Part shown: piece by piece, positions 49,752-59,839 of the stretch
Numbering within the stretch: position 1 is the first letter of the stretch
Layout of the letters: the number at the start of each line of letters is the position of its first letter
Position numbers and translations under genes: made by a program
Notes under the pieces: model-generated
Databases searched by the model: none
Seen by the model: only the letters and a program-made list of their open reading frames with translations
What the model was told of the DNA's origin: nothing
Origin: VMDJ01 sp038144195
Lineage (GTDB): Bacteria; Pseudomonadota; Gammaproteobacteria; Chromatiales; Chromatiaceae
Length of the DNA stretch: 64,000 nucleotides
Assembly: GCA_038144195.1 (NCBI GenBank)
Contig: JAYQNH010000002.1
Span: 62,001-126,000 of the forward strand
Direction of reading: 5' to 3'

Positions 49752-52306
49752 TTATTCCTCGTCCACTTTATTATCTGAGCTTAACGGTAGCTCTACGTAA
49801 AACGTACTACCCTTGCCCTCATTTGAATTGGCATAAATCTTACCAGAGTGCTCTTCTACGATGGTCTTAGTAATCGCAAGCCCCATGCCCATGCCGTGCT
49901 CTTTGGTGGTGTAGAAGGCATCAAACAGCTTAATCAGCTGCTCTTCAGGGATGCCTGCGCCATCATCTTTAATTCGAATCTGGGCGCGATCATTTCCTCT
50001 TCAATTGCGTTTCAATAAGAATCGATCACCCTGTGCACGTATCTGCATCGCATCAATTGCATTTCGAATAAGATTAATCAACACCTGCTCGATCTGCACC
50101 GTATCAACATCAACCCATAAGGGCTGATCAAACAGCTTTTTCTCTAATGCAATTTTTCTTTACGGATATCGTGCGCCACAAGCTCGCAGACTTCGTTAAC
50201 GATCTCATTAAGATTGATATGCTGACGAATCGTTTGTTGCTTAGTCACAAGAGCACGCAAGCGTTTAATGATTTCTGCGGCGCGTTTAGACTGCGCTGCA
50301 ATCTGCTCAAGTGCCTTGACTAAATCCTCTTTAGTTCCCACATCGCTATTCAAGCGTCGCACACAACCATTCGCGAAGTTACTGATGGCGGACAAAGGCT
50401 GATTAAGCTCATGCGCAATACCGGTCGACATCTCACCCATCGTACTCAAACGTGCCACGTGTACCAATTCATCTTGGCGACGCTGCAGCTCATCTTCCGC
50501 TAGTCGCTGCGCCGTGATGTCGCGTGCATAAATATTCACATACTCCAGCTCTTTTACTGGAGTCACCAACAATGAAAATCGATGGTTAGAGGTTTCAATC
50601 TCGGTTTCGTAATCTGTGTTTTCTTCCAACACCCGCATAACAATTGTGCGCCAGTAGAGCGGCAAGGTCTGTCCAGGTCGGCAGTTCCAATACTTAAGTA
50701 AAGGCTCACTCGGGGTATTCGCATAAACGATAACGCCACGCTGATTAATACGGAGAATTGGCGAAGGACTCTCAGCCGAGAATGCGGCTAAAGCAGCAAT
50801 TTCACGCTCTCTCGCTTTACGCTCACCCACATCGCGCAAAGTCACGGTGAACAACAAATCATCCTCAAGGTGTACTGGCGTTAAAGAGACCTCATAATCA
50901 TTCGAATGACCATCTTTTGGATAGCCTTGTAACTCATCAGATTGAATGGGCAACTTTTCAAGTGGCGCTTGATAGCTTTCAAGCATCTCATCGAATCGCT
51001 TTGCTGATGAGGTATTAAAAGCGAGCCGTGAAAGCTCCAAGCCCAGTACTTGTGACAATCGTCTATCAAGCTGTCGTTCAGCGGTGGCATTCATATCGAT
51101 AACATTACCGGCATAGTCGATGGTGATCATGCCATCTGCTGAGGCAGACATGGCTGCGGCTCGTAATGATTCAAGCTGCTCTACTTGGCTCTCGTGTTGA
51201 GTTCGCGTGCGTTCACGTGCGGTTAAAACCAAGTCGATAACATCTCTCACCCGCTCTTCCAAGATCAAAAGCTGGTTACCGGTTTTTGATTGTGTCTTTT
51301 CGGGCGCATCGCCCAAGGCGCGTGATGCGAATTCCTGTAAGCGACGGAGTACACGATTAATACGACCTGAAATCAGCAGCACCACCACCATAAAGGTCAC
51401 AATGATTGCACCAGCACCTACGGCTCTTTGCTTGCGCTCAAGGTCGATCACCTTCTCTGAGGTTGCTAAAAAGCTTGAGCGCGGCATTAGCGGCATGAAT
51501 AACAAGTTCAAGTCCGCATCGTCATACTGGGTAAATGACTGAGTTGTGATCAGGTACTCAAGCGATAACAGCTCAACATCCTCGCCCGCATCGACACGTG
51601 CCGTATCACTGGTAGCGAGAAGTTTTTACCCTCCGGCTCGGTTATCGCAACAATTGCTTGGTTATCGGTACCACCTTGTTGGGAGGCTGCCAAAAAGTCA
51701 CTATCCACTCGTAGCAACATCACCAGATGCCCCATCATTTCAGGGCCGGTATCCCAAATCGGCTCAGTTACAACAAAATAAGGTGCGCCACCGAGGGTGG
51801 TCACAAAGACTTTTCACCCCGACTTGCCATTACAAAGGCCTGGTCTTCAAGCAAGCCGGTCGGAACAGGAAGACCTTTTGGGCTAAAGCCTTCACGCATG
51901 TTGCCATCTAAGTCCATCAAGATCAGATAGGTGGGCTGAGCAAGTTGACGCCAAAACTGTTGAAGCGGCATCCAAGGAGGCAATTCTTTGCGGTCTTCAA
52001 AGGCGGTTGTGAAAGGACCCCAAAATGTCAGGTCCATGTAGGTCGCCATACGACGGTGATTTGCCAAAAGGCGCATCAAATACACGTAAGACTGCTTATG
52101 TTCGTCGAAATTGATCAGTGCTTGGCGGGATGCTGACTCCAAACGCGTCTGAAGGGTTTCGTCAAAAATATCTTGAGCGCACCTGATTGCTGTCTATCGA
52201 CAAGCCAAAGCACACTGATGCCGGCCAACAGACCAAACATCAAAACAAACACTGGCAAAGGTAGGCTGCGAAGAAACCGTCGCAACCACGAACGAGACTG
52301 CACCAT
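49752..52306 (-). CDS. Membrane sensor histidine kinase, at least five frame changes
   Basis: Domain order: N-terminal membrane helix (PLPVFVLMFGLLAGISVLWL), a periplasmic sensor region of about 230 residues with a Cache-like look (YVYLMRLLANHRRMATYMDL; PYFVVTEPIWDTGPEMMGHL), a second membrane helix (VGAGAIIVTFMVVVLLISG), two PAS domains, a HisKA domain with the phosphoacceptor in STGIAHELNQPLSAISNFAN, and an ATPase domain (QVLINLIRNAIDAM; KDDGAGIPEE; HGMGMGLAITK). Breaks lie near 52150, 51805, 51555, 50150 and 49995. The joined length is about 850 residues. The plan recalls DctB-like sensors, with a FixL-like kinase core. It precedes its FixJ-like partner. Confidence 0.88.
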
Positions 52307-52346
52307 AGAGGAATTATGTCAGAAGCTTAATAATGGAACGATATGC

Positions 52347-52673
52347 TTAGTGCTGAGTTTGATTGAATAACACGGCATGGCTTTCAACAGTGCTTCCTTG
52401 ATGTGATGCAATTTCTTGAATCTCGACCAGAGAGCCTGACGGGCCTGTCTCAAGCACTTTCACGAAAAGCTTCTCAGTCCATTCCTGACCTTCTTCGTGG
52501 TGCGTCATGACGATCTCTACCTTTTCAGAAAGGCACAAGCGCGTGAGATCCGACTTCAAAAAGAGATGCTGATCATCAACGCGGACCATGGATGCGCGGA
52601 ACAAGCCGAAACGAGCACAGGAAACCACCACCTCATGCGGTGTGATATCCGAATGTTCTGACAATTGCGCCAT
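52347..52673 (-). CDS. Small protein, possibly PilZ-like
   Basis: The 108-residue protein has beta-rich sequence such as ARFGLFRASMVRVDDQHLFL and VKVLETGPSGSLVEIQEIAS. The spacing recalls a PilZ fold, but the arginine motif needed for cyclic di-GMP binding is not evident. GGAGAG precedes the ATG. It lies just upstream of the histidine kinase, 40 bases away on the same strand, so it could be in the same transcript. Function unknown. Confidence 0.6.
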   Translation of the reverse strand: MAQLSEHSDITPHEVVVSCARFGLFRASMVRVDDQHLFLKSDLTRLCLSEKVEIVMTHHEEGQEWTEKLFVKVLETGPSGSLVEIQEIASHQGSTVESHAVLFNQTQH

Positions 52674-52765
52674 GAGCTCTCTCCTTTAAGAGTCGCAATC
52701 ATATGAACTCAATCGGCAGTTCGGCTATCCTGAGCCCTACCAAGTTAACCGGGGAATTACCCTAA

Positions 52766-53218
52766 ATGTCGGAAAAATTGGAAAACGCTGCTAGACCGAG
52801 TCTTTTGCGTATTTTGGCCGCTATTTTTTACGATTTCTGGCTTATTGCTGCAATTTGGCTGATCGGAACCACGCTAGATGCCGTCATCAGGAATGCACTG
52901 ATGGATCATGTCGGTGATGGCAATTATCTTGTTCTTCAAGCCTACCTTTTGCTCAGCCCTTGGATCTTCTTCGCGTGGTTTTGGATGCATGGCGGGCAGA
53001 CACTTGGTATGCGCTCATGGCGCATCAAGATTGTCGATCTAAATGGTGACCCCATCTCACGATCGGCAACCATTAAACGCTACCTTGCTGCCCTACTATC
53101 ATGGCTAACCCTTGGGATTGGTTTTATTTGGGTGTTATTCGACAAAGAGAATCGTAGTTGGCATGACCTTATGTCAAATACTCGACTGGTCATGGTGCAA
53201 AAGCGAAAGAAAGCTTAG
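52766..53218 (+). CDS. RDD family membrane protein
   Basis: Three hydrophobic segments (FYDFWLIAAIWLIGTTLDAV, LLLSPWIFFAWFWMHGGQTL, LLSWLTLGIGFIWVLF) with the RDD-type arginine and aspartates around RRILAAIFYDF and the conserved GQTLGMRSWRIKIVDLNG. Ends WHDLMSNTRLVMV. Transport of small molecules or ions has been proposed for some members; no specific role is shown. Intact at 150 residues. Its stop overlaps the stop of lptG in TTAG. Confidence 0.85.
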   Translation: MSEKLENAARPSLLRILAAIFYDFWLIAAIWLIGTTLDAVIRNALMDHVGDGNYLVLQAYLLLSPWIFFAWFWMHGGQTLGMRSWRIKIVDLNGDPISRSATIKRYLAALLSWLTLGIGFIWVLFDKENRSWHDLMSNTRLVMVQKRKKA

Positions 53219-54276
53219 CGGACGCGTTTAAGTAGCCAGAGGGCTGAACCTAAGAAAATAAGTGATGGAATAATCACCATCAAACCTGGGCTGACACTGT
53301 ATGCCACTGCGACATATGACATGGCACGACTCAATAGATAGAAGCTCGCTCCTAGGATCATGCCCGTAAAGATTCGTTTACCTCGTGAAGCATCACGCTG
53401 GTTACCTAGCGCGAAAGGAACCGCCAACACCAACATGACAATTGATGCGATGGGTGTTGCCAGCTTAGTCCACAAAGCCACTTCATACTCATTGGCGTTC
53501 TGACCGTTATGATCTAAAAAATCGATGTATTCAATCAGCTCAGTTGTTGAAAGCATGGTTGGTCTAACAACGGCCACCGCTAGAACGCTTGGATCGAACT
53601 GAGATTTCCAAGTTGCTGATTCTAATTGACGATTCGATAACGATAGCTCGGTAAATTCTGTCTGTTGAATATCTTTGAGTTTCCATTCTTCATTAATGTG
53701 CTCACCACTGTTCGCAGAGGTAGCCAGAGACAAGGTGTTATCTTTTTTGAAGTCGTAGATTTTGACTTGTTGAATAGTCGAACTACTGGTAACGCGTCGA
53801 ATATTCACAAAGGAATCACCCTCTCTCGCCCAGAAGCCATGACGAGACCGCATCACTACCGTGCCATGTAATTTTGCGTGGCGATAATCCTGAGCAAAGT
53901 TCTCAGCGATGGGACCAAAATACTCTCCCATCAGCGCAACAACAGCCATCAACACTGCACCCATCTTAAGTAGTGCTTTAAGAAGATGATTACTTGAAAA
54001 GCCCACCGATCGCATCGCGGTTATTTCACTATGGCTCGCCAAACCACCGAGCGCTAAAAGCGCACCAATCAGAACCGCTACTGGGAATAGCTCATATAAA
54101 TAACGTGGTGCAGATAAACTACCCACAATAAACGCATCAAGCGTCTCGTAGCCACGCCCAACATCTTCAAATTCATCAATAAAATTAAACAGCACCAACA
54201 GCGCTACTAGCGCAGTCAAGGTGGTCAAGGTAGCACGGGTGACTGTTCTGGCAACATAGCGTTCCAAGATAGTCAT
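53215..54276 (-). CDS. lptG: LPS export ABC transporter permease LptG
   Basis: Inner membrane half of the LptB2FG complex that extracts lipopolysaccharide from the membrane. N-terminal helices MTILERYVARTVTRATLTTL and ALVALLVLFNFIDEFEDVG, a periplasmic beta-jellyroll in the middle, and three C-terminal helices (SIVMLVLAVPFALGNQRDAS). Intact at 353 residues. Its ATG overlaps the lptF stop (ATGA), so the two are translated together. Confidence 0.95.
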   Translation of the reverse strand: MTILERYVARTVTRATLTTLTALVALLVLFNFIDEFEDVGRGYETLDAFIVGSLSAPRYLYELFPVAVLIGALLALGGLASHSEITAMRSVGFSSNHLLKALLKMGAVLMAVVALMGEYFGPIAENFAQDYRHAKLHGTVVMRSRHGFWAREGDSFVNIRRVTSSSTIQQVKIYDFKKDNTLSLATSANSGEHINEEWKLKDIQQTEFTELSLSNRQLESATWKSQFDPSVLAVAVVRPTMLSTTELIEYIDFLDHNGQNANEYEVALWTKLATPIASIVMLVLAVPFALGNQRDASRGKRIFTGMILGASFYLLSRAMSYVAVAYSVSPGLMVIIPSLIFLGSALWLLKRVR

Positions 54277-55388
54277 GACTTAATACCACTAATTAATTGT
54301 TGACGAAGCTTTCGCCATTTCACTGAATCGAAATACATTACGATACCCGCAATACCCAGCATCAAAGCAAGCAGCCAAAACAAGCCAATCTGATGCGGCA
54401 CAACATCTTGCACAATCCAACGCTCACCAACTCGCTGCAGATTAAAAAATATAAAGTAAGTGAGAATCGCAAAGCCTAATCGACCATGTACCTCTTTGCG
54501 CGGTTCAGATTTTGATAAAACAAAAGCTAAAACGGTGAAAACGATGACACCTAAAGGCGCTGAAACACGATAGGCAAATTCTGCTTTAGAAGAGAGTAAT
54601 GGTGAATCAATTAATGCACCCATCGAATAAGCCGATGTTTTAGTTGGGTGCAGTGTACTTTCCTTGGCATCTAGACGAAGAATGTATTCATCAAATGAAG
54701 AAACCTGATAATTCAAATCACCCGGATTTCCCAAATACCTAACTCCTGATGAAAGCACCACAAAGCGTCCATTAAGCTCAGAATCCAGAAATTGCCATGC
54801 TTCCTCAGATTTAATTATTCCCGATCTGCCATTCTGACGATCTTGAACAAAGACCTGCTGCAAGCGACCAGTAGTCTTGTCGACGTTTTCAGCATATACA
54901 ACTAGATCACCTTTACGGAATTCATTAAATTTACCTGGCTGAACAAAACTTATGTCCGATCGCGCTTCGTCAATTGCTTTGAGCTCATCCTTTGCTTGTT
55001 GCGCCCAAGGCATAGCTTGGAAAGATAAAAATCCTGCAAGAAAAGCTATCGGTACTGCGAGGTAAAGTGTTGACTTAAACAAGCGAATTAAACTTATACC
55101 ACTAGCTTGAAGAGCCACAATCTCAGAGTCACGATATAAGGCAGCAAGACTCCATAATGTTCCAAAGAAAAATGCAGGTGGCAAGATAACCCCTACAACC
55201 TTGATCATTTCTATCCCAAGGAGCTCAAAAAATATATTAGTGCTGATAACTCCCTCAGAAATTTCCTTCAAAATCTTCACCGACTTCGAAGCAAAAATAA
55301 TCAAAAGAAGAATAAATACCACCAACAAAAAGGCCTTAAAAATATCGCGTATAAGCGCCTTCTCATAAATGGTCAAACGGGGTATCAA
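54273..55388 (-). CDS. lptF: LPS export ABC transporter permease LptF
   Basis: Partner permease of LptG. Three N-terminal helices (FLLVVFILLLIIFASKSVKI; VVGVILPPAFFFGTLWSLAA), the periplasmic domain with FRKGDLVVYAENVDKTTGRL, and C-terminal helices near GVIVFTVLAFVLSKSEPRKE. Intact at 371 residues. The start is a TTG at 55388, supported by AAAGGA upstream. Divergent from pepA, the usual arrangement in gammaproteobacteria. Confidence 0.94.
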   Translation of the reverse strand: MIPRLTIYEKALIRDIFKAFLLVVFILLLIIFASKSVKILKEISEGVISTNIFFELLGIEMIKVVGVILPPAFFFGTLWSLAALYRDSEIVALQASGISLIRLFKSTLYLAVPIAFLAGFLSFQAMPWAQQAKDELKAIDEARSDISFVQPGKFNEFRKGDLVVYAENVDKTTGRLQQVFVQDRQNGRSGIIKSEEAWQFLDSELNGRFVVLSSGVRYLGNPGDLNYQVSSFDEYILRLDAKESTLHPTKTSAYSMGALIDSPLLSSKAEFAYRVSAPLGVIVFTVLAFVLSKSEPRKEVHGRLGFAILTYFIFFNLQRVGERWIVQDVVPHQIGLFWLLALMLGIAGIVMYFDSVKWRKLRQQLISGIKS

Positions 55389-55502
55389 TCTGCCATCCTT
55401 TCTGTAAACTGAGCAGAATCTAAAACTGCCTTAGATGGTTTGATATTACCAAAATTACCCCATCTCAAGTCAGATTATCCAACTTAAATTTAGGACTCTG
55501 TG

Positions 55503-56975
55503 ATGCAAGTTTCAGCCACTTTTTTAGCGCTTGATACCTTAAAAACTCAATGCCTGATCATCCCCACCTTTTCATCCTCTTCTAAGGGCGATGCTTTCAC
55601 ACATATCGATCAGAAATCGAAAGGCGCGCTGAGCAAAGCAGCTAAAAAGATAAAAAACATTGCTGAGCCTAATACCTGTTCATTGCTAACTGACATGAAC
55701 AACATTGCGGCTCAACGTGTTCTTGTTGGTGGCCTTGGTAAAGCACCTGATCTCAATGCCAAAAAATATGCCGCAGTAATTGCCGATGCCATCAAGGCTG
55801 CAAAAGCTGCGGGAGCGACTGAGGTCAGCATCGCATGCGGAGAAGATGTCAGCTTTATCAAAGAAGCAGTGATTTCAGCCTCAGAAACCAACTATGTTTT
55901 CGATGACTGTAAATCCACTAAATCTACAGCCAAGCCTCTCGCCAAACTTCGTTTTGTGATGAGCGAGCGCAAGAACGTCAAAGCAGCAACAAAAGCCGCT
56001 GATCAAGGTTTAGCAATCGCAAACGGCATAACCCTCGCAAAAACACTTGGCAATTTACCAGGCAACATTTGCACCCCTACCTATCTAGCAGATGCTGCAT
56101 CGGACCTAGCACGCGGCAAACTCAAACTCAAAACCACCATCCTCAGTGAAGCACAGATGAAGAAGCTGGGCATGGGCTCATTACTGTCTGTATCTCGCGG
56201 CTCTCGTCAGCCTGCCAAATTGATTGTGATGGAATACAAAGGTGGTAAAGCCAATCAAAAGCCTATTGCGCTTGTTGGTAAAGGACTGACGTTTGATGCT
56301 GGCGGCATCTCCATCAAGCCTGGTGCCGGCATGGATGAAATGAAATATGACATGTGTGGTGCTGCGAGTGTGTTTGGCGCTATGCAAGCCTGTGTCGAGC
56401 TTGAACTCCCAATAAACGTAGTTGGCGTTATCCCCTCCTCTGAGAACCTACCCGATGGTGATGCGAATAAACCTGGTGACATTGTGACCTCCATGTCTGG
56501 TCAGACCATCGAGATTCTCAACACTGATGCAGAGGGCCGTTTGATCTTGTGTGACGCCCTCACCTACACCGAGCGTTTTGAACCTGCCGCCGTTATCGAT
56601 ATTGCGACTCTTACCGGCGCCTGTATTGTCGCACTGGGTGATCAAGCCAGTGGTCTGATGGCAAATGACGACAAGCTTGCTGATGAACTTTTGGAAGCAG
56701 GCCAATCATCTGGTGATCGTGCATGGCGCCTACCCATTTGGGATGAGTACCAAAGCCAACTCGATTCAAACTTCGCTGACATGGCGAATATCGGCGGTCC
56801 AAAAGCCGGCAGTATTACTGCAGCATGCTTCTTGGCGCGCTACACCAAAAAGTTTAAGTGGGCCCATTTAGATATCGCCGGTACTGCGTGGAAACAAGGT
56901 GCTGCAAAAGGCGCTACTGGACGTCCTGTTCCGCTATTAATGGAATTCTTAATGAAGCGTGCTTGCGTAATTTAA
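55503..56975 (+). CDS. pepA: Leucyl aminopeptidase (cytosol aminopeptidase)
   Basis: Hexameric two-metal M17 peptidase; in E. coli also a DNA-binding architectural protein. The metal and catalytic segments are VGKGLTFDAGGISIKPGAGM and MKYDMCGAASV, and the signature NTDAEGRLILCDAL is near residue 340. Intact, about 490 residues. ATG 55503 follows AGGACT; a GTG directly before it is an alternative. holC follows immediately, as in E. coli. Confidence 0.96.
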   Translation: MQVSATFLALDTLKTQCLIIPTFSSSSKGDAFTHIDQKSKGALSKAAKKIKNIAEPNTCSLLTDMNNIAAQRVLVGGLGKAPDLNAKKYAAVIADAIKAAKAAGATEVSIACGEDVSFIKEAVISASETNYVFDDCKSTKSTAKPLAKLRFVMSERKNVKAATKAADQGLAIANGITLAKTLGNLPGNICTPTYLADAASDLARGKLKLKTTILSEAQMKKLGMGSLLSVSRGSRQPAKLIVMEYKGGKANQKPIALVGKGLTFDAGGISIKPGAGMDEMKYDMCGAASVFGAMQACVELELPINVVGVIPSSENLPDGDANKPGDIVTSMSGQTIEILNTDAEGRLILCDALTYTERFEPAAVIDIATLTGACIVALGDQASGLMANDDKLADELLEAGQSSGDRAWRLPIWDEYQSQLDSNFADMANIGGPKAGSITAACFLARYTKKFKWAHLDIAGTAWKQGAAKGATGRPVPLLMEFLMKRACVI

Positions 56976-57281
56976 GTGACACGTATCGATTTCTATATTC
57001 TTAAGGCGGGCTCTGACAAGACCCGCCTTTCTCTTGCCCAGTTGGTTGAACAAAAAGCTCTGAGTCAAAAAAAGAGTGTTCATATTCAGCAACAATCTCT
57101 AGCTTCAATGCAAACTGATGTGCTGATTAATCTCACCGATGAAGTGCTAGCTAATTTCAGCTGCTTTGAACGATTGGTTGAGTGTCTATGCTTAGATGAC
57201 GATGTTAGAGAATTAGGTCGTGAGCGTTATCGCTACTATGCCGAGCGCGGTTACCCAATTCACATGCACGAGATTGAATAA
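56976..57281 (+). CDS. holC: DNA polymerase III chi subunit, short form
   Basis: HolC links the clamp loader to single-stranded-DNA-binding protein. The start MTRIDFYILKAGSDK (GTG, immediately after pepA) and the C-terminal part DVLINLTDEVLANFSCFERL and GRERYRYYAERGYPIHMHEI match the family. At 101 residues it is about 40 shorter than usual (142-147). The missing part is the middle that normally carries a tryptophan and a SFVPH-type motif. There is no frame break. valS, the usual next gene, is absent. Confidence 0.82.
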   Translation: MTRIDFYILKAGSDKTRLSLAQLVEQKALSQKKSVHIQQQSLASMQTDVLINLTDEVLANFSCFERLVECLCLDDDVRELGRERYRYYAERGYPIHMHEIE

Positions 57282-57305
57282 AAAGGGGCCATGAGGCCCC
57301 TTTTA
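57281..57305. terminator. Bidirectional terminator between holC and pnp
   Basis: AAAAGGGGCC-ATGA-GGCCCCTTTT, a perfect stem with A and T flanks, between two converging genes. Confidence 0.9.
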
Positions 57306-57334
57306 TTTCAGCAAATTATGCCGCAATTTGGCGA

Positions 57335-59446
57335 TTAAGACTCAGCTTCTTCACCGGTAGTTTCGTTAACTGCTTTCATGCTCAAGCGAATACGGCCCTG
57401 CTTATCGATCTCAAGGACCTTAACCTTTACCACATCGCCTTCAGATAGCTTGTCGCTCACCTTCTCAACACGCTCTTCACAGATCTGTGAGATGTGAACC
57501 AAACCGTCTTTGCCAGGAAGAATGTTCACGAATGCACCGAAGTCCATCAAGCGAGCAACCTTACCTTCATAGATAGTGCCGACTTCAACGTCTGCAGTGA
57601 TCAATTCAACACGCTTACGTGCATCATCGCCCGCTGCCTTATCAACAGAGAAGATCTTAACCAAGCCATCATCGTTGATATCAACAGTCGCGCCAGTTTC
57701 TTCACAGATAGAACGGATCGTTGCGCCACCCTTACCGATAACATCACGAATCTTATCTGGGTTGATGCTGAACGAAACGATGCGTGGAGCGTAATCAGAC
57801 ATCTCTTCACGAGGACCAGCGATTGCTTTAGTCATCTCGCCCAAGATGTGCAAACGGCCAGCTTTTGCCTGTTCCAAAGCGATCTCCATGATCTCTTTAG
57901 TAATACCGTTGATCTTGATGTCCATTTGGAGCGCGTTGATACCGTCAGAAGTACCTGCCACTTTAAAGTCCATGTCGCCCAAGTGATCTTCGTCACCTAG
58001 AATGTCGGTCAATACAGCGAATGCATCGCCTTCTTTGATCAGACCCATTGCAACACCAGCAACAGGTGCTTTAACAGTCACGCCTGCATCCATCAGTGCC
58101 AAGCTCGCGCCACATACAGAAGCCATAGACGAAGAACCGTTAGATTCAGTGATCTCAGATACCACACGGATTGAGTATGGGAACTCTTCAAGTGTCGGCA
58201 TACATGCCAACACACCACGCTTAGCCAAACGACCGTGACCAATCTCACGACGCTTAGGGCTGCCTACACGACCCATCTCACCGACTGAGAATGGAGGGAA
58301 GTTGTAGTGGAACATGAATGGATCTTTGTAAGAACCCGCCAAATCATCAATGATCTGTGCATCACGCTCAGTACCCAAGGTAGTTACAACCAACGCCTGA
58401 GTTTCACCACGGGTGAACAATGCCGAACCGTGAGTACGTGGCAATACGCCAGTACGGATAGTGATAGGACGAACTGTCTTAGTGTCACGACCGTCGATAC
58501 GTGGCTCGCCTTCCAAGATACGGCTACGAACGATCCTCTTCTTCAGCTTCTCGATGGTATTAGATACATCGTCTGCTTCGAACTGAGGCTCATCACCGCC
58601 ACACAATGCTTCTTTAGCTGCGGCTTTCGCTGCATCAATCGCTGCGTAACGATCCATTTTGTCTGCTGTCTGGTACGCCGCGCGCAATGCATCGCCACAG
58701 GCTGCATCAACTGCTGCACCCAATGCTTCGTTAACAGGCACTTCAGCGACTTCCTGAACTGGCTTGTTCACTTCAGCTGCAAGTTCTTTGATTGCGTTGA
58801 TAACGACTTGCATCTGCTCGTGACCGAACAGAACCGCACCTAGCATCACTTCTTCTGAAAGCTCACGAGCCTCTGATTCAACCATCAGAACCGCATCAGC
58901 GGTACCCGAAACAACCAAGTCCAAATCGCTGCTATCGCAAAGACCGGTCTTATCTTGATTAAGTAAGTACTGACCATTTTTGTAACCCACGCGAGCTGCG
59001 CCGATTGGGCCATCGAATGGCAAACCAGAGACAGCTAAAGCTGCTGATACACCGATCAATGATGGGATCTCAGGGTCAACTGCTGGGTTTAGCGACATCA
59101 CGGTACAGATGATCTGAACTTCTTTAGTGAACGCCTTTGGGAACAGAGGACGAACAGGACGGTCGATCAAACGTGCTGTCAGGATCTCCTTCTCAGATGG
59201 ACGACCTTCACGACGGAAGAAGCCACCAGGGATAACACCTGCCGCATAGGTCTTTTCTTGATAGTCCACAGTCATTGGGAAGAAGTCGCGAGCCATGCCC
59301 TCGCCTTTTTCACTTACGACAGTCACTTGAACGACAGTGTCGTCCATGTTGATCATGATTGCTGCGTCTGCCTGACGAGCAATCTCGCCCGTCTCCAATA
59401 CTACTTTGTGATTACCGTATTGGAATTCTTTCTTAATCGGGTTCAC
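57335..59446 (-). CDS. pnp: Polyribonucleotide nucleotidyltransferase
   Basis: Phosphorolytic 3'-5' exoribonuclease of the degradosome. Two RNase PH domains (DDTVVQVTVVSEKGEG; GETQALVVTTLGTERDAQ, with SNGSSSMASVCGASLALMDA), then the KH domain (IRDVIGKGGATIRSICEETG) and the S1 domain (VARLMDFGAFVNILPGKDGL). At 703 residues it is intact. GTG start at 59446 behind GAGGA. It follows rpsO with a 39-base gap. Confidence 0.97.
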   Translation of the reverse strand: MNPIKKEFQYGNHKVVLETGEIARQADAAIMINMDDTVVQVTVVSEKGEGMARDFFPMTVDYQEKTYAAGVIPGGFFRREGRPSEKEILTARLIDRPVRPLFPKAFTKEVQIICTVMSLNPAVDPEIPSLIGVSAALAVSGLPFDGPIGAARVGYKNGQYLLNQDKTGLCDSSDLDLVVSGTADAVLMVESEARELSEEVMLGAVLFGHEQMQVVINAIKELAAEVNKPVQEVAEVPVNEALGAAVDAACGDALRAAYQTADKMDRYAAIDAAKAAAKEALCGGDEPQFEADDVSNTIEKLKKRIVRSRILEGEPRIDGRDTKTVRPITIRTGVLPRTHGSALFTRGETQALVVTTLGTERDAQIIDDLAGSYKDPFMFHYNFPPFSVGEMGRVGSPKRREIGHGRLAKRGVLACMPTLEEFPYSIRVVSEITESNGSSSMASVCGASLALMDAGVTVKAPVAGVAMGLIKEGDAFAVLTDILGDEDHLGDMDFKVAGTSDGINALQMDIKINGITKEIMEIALEQAKAGRLHILGEMTKAIAGPREEMSDYAPRIVSFSINPDKIRDVIGKGGATIRSICEETGATVDINDDGLVKIFSVDKAAGDDARKRVELITADVEVGTIYEGKVARLMDFGAFVNILPGKDGLVHISQICEERVEKVSDKLSEGDVVKVKVLEIDKQGRIRLSMKAVNETTGEEAES

Positions 59447-59485
59447 TCGAGATCCTCTAGTGTTACTTACTTGCTTTGCCTGCGA

Positions 59486-59755
59486 TTAACGACGCAGACC
59501 TAAACGCTTGATAAGGTCACGGTAACCTTCAACGTTCTTGCCCTTCAAGTAGTCGAGCAATTTACGACGTTGGTTAACCAGACGTACCAAGCCTTGACGT
59601 GAATGGTGGTCTTTCTTGTTGTTCTGGAAGTGTGGAGTCAGATCCAAAATACGTGCTGATAACAGCGCGATCTGTACTTCTGTTGAACCGGTATCTTGTG
59701 CGTTTTTACCGTACTCAGCGACGATAGCCGCTTTTTGCTCTGCACTCATTGCCAT
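59486..59755 (-). CDS. rpsO: Ribosomal protein S15
   Basis: Small-subunit protein that binds 16S rRNA and bridges to the large subunit. Hallmarks are DTGSTEVQIALLSARILDLT and DHHSRQGLVRLVNQRRKLLD, ending LIKRLGLRR. Intact at 89 residues. ATG at 59755 follows AGGAG by seven bases; that ribosome binding site sits in the loop of a hairpin (separate entry), fitting S15 autoregulation known from other bacteria. Confidence 0.97.
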   Translation of the reverse strand: MAMSAEQKAAIVAEYGKNAQDTGSTEVQIALLSARILDLTPHFQNNKKDHHSRQGLVRLVNQRRKLLDYLKGKNVEGYRDLIKRLGLRR

Positions 59756-59829
59756 GACATTTCTCCTGTCATTATGACCTGCCGCAGCACTTTGGCTGGA
59801 GGACTCCCAACAATGAGTTCAGGCAGTCC
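59754..59829 (-). promoter_or_regulatory. rpsO leader with ribosome-binding-site hairpin and alternative stems
   Basis: On the transcript, ATGACA-GGAGAAA-TGTCAT (59754-59772) forms a perfect 6-bp stem that displays the ribosome binding site in a 7-base loop and takes in the start codon. Upstream, GGACT (59825-59829) can pair with AGTCC (59801-59805), and CTGCC (59822-59826) with GGCAG (59779-59783). These two stems share bases and exclude each other. This looks like an S15 autoregulatory leader, an inference from structure. Confidence 0.5.
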
Positions 59830-59839
59830 GGGTCGGTTT

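Noticed and set aside
58307..58843. 178-residue plus-strand open frame inside pnp
   Set aside because: Complement of intact PNPase coding sequence, no ribosome binding site, no recognisable domain.
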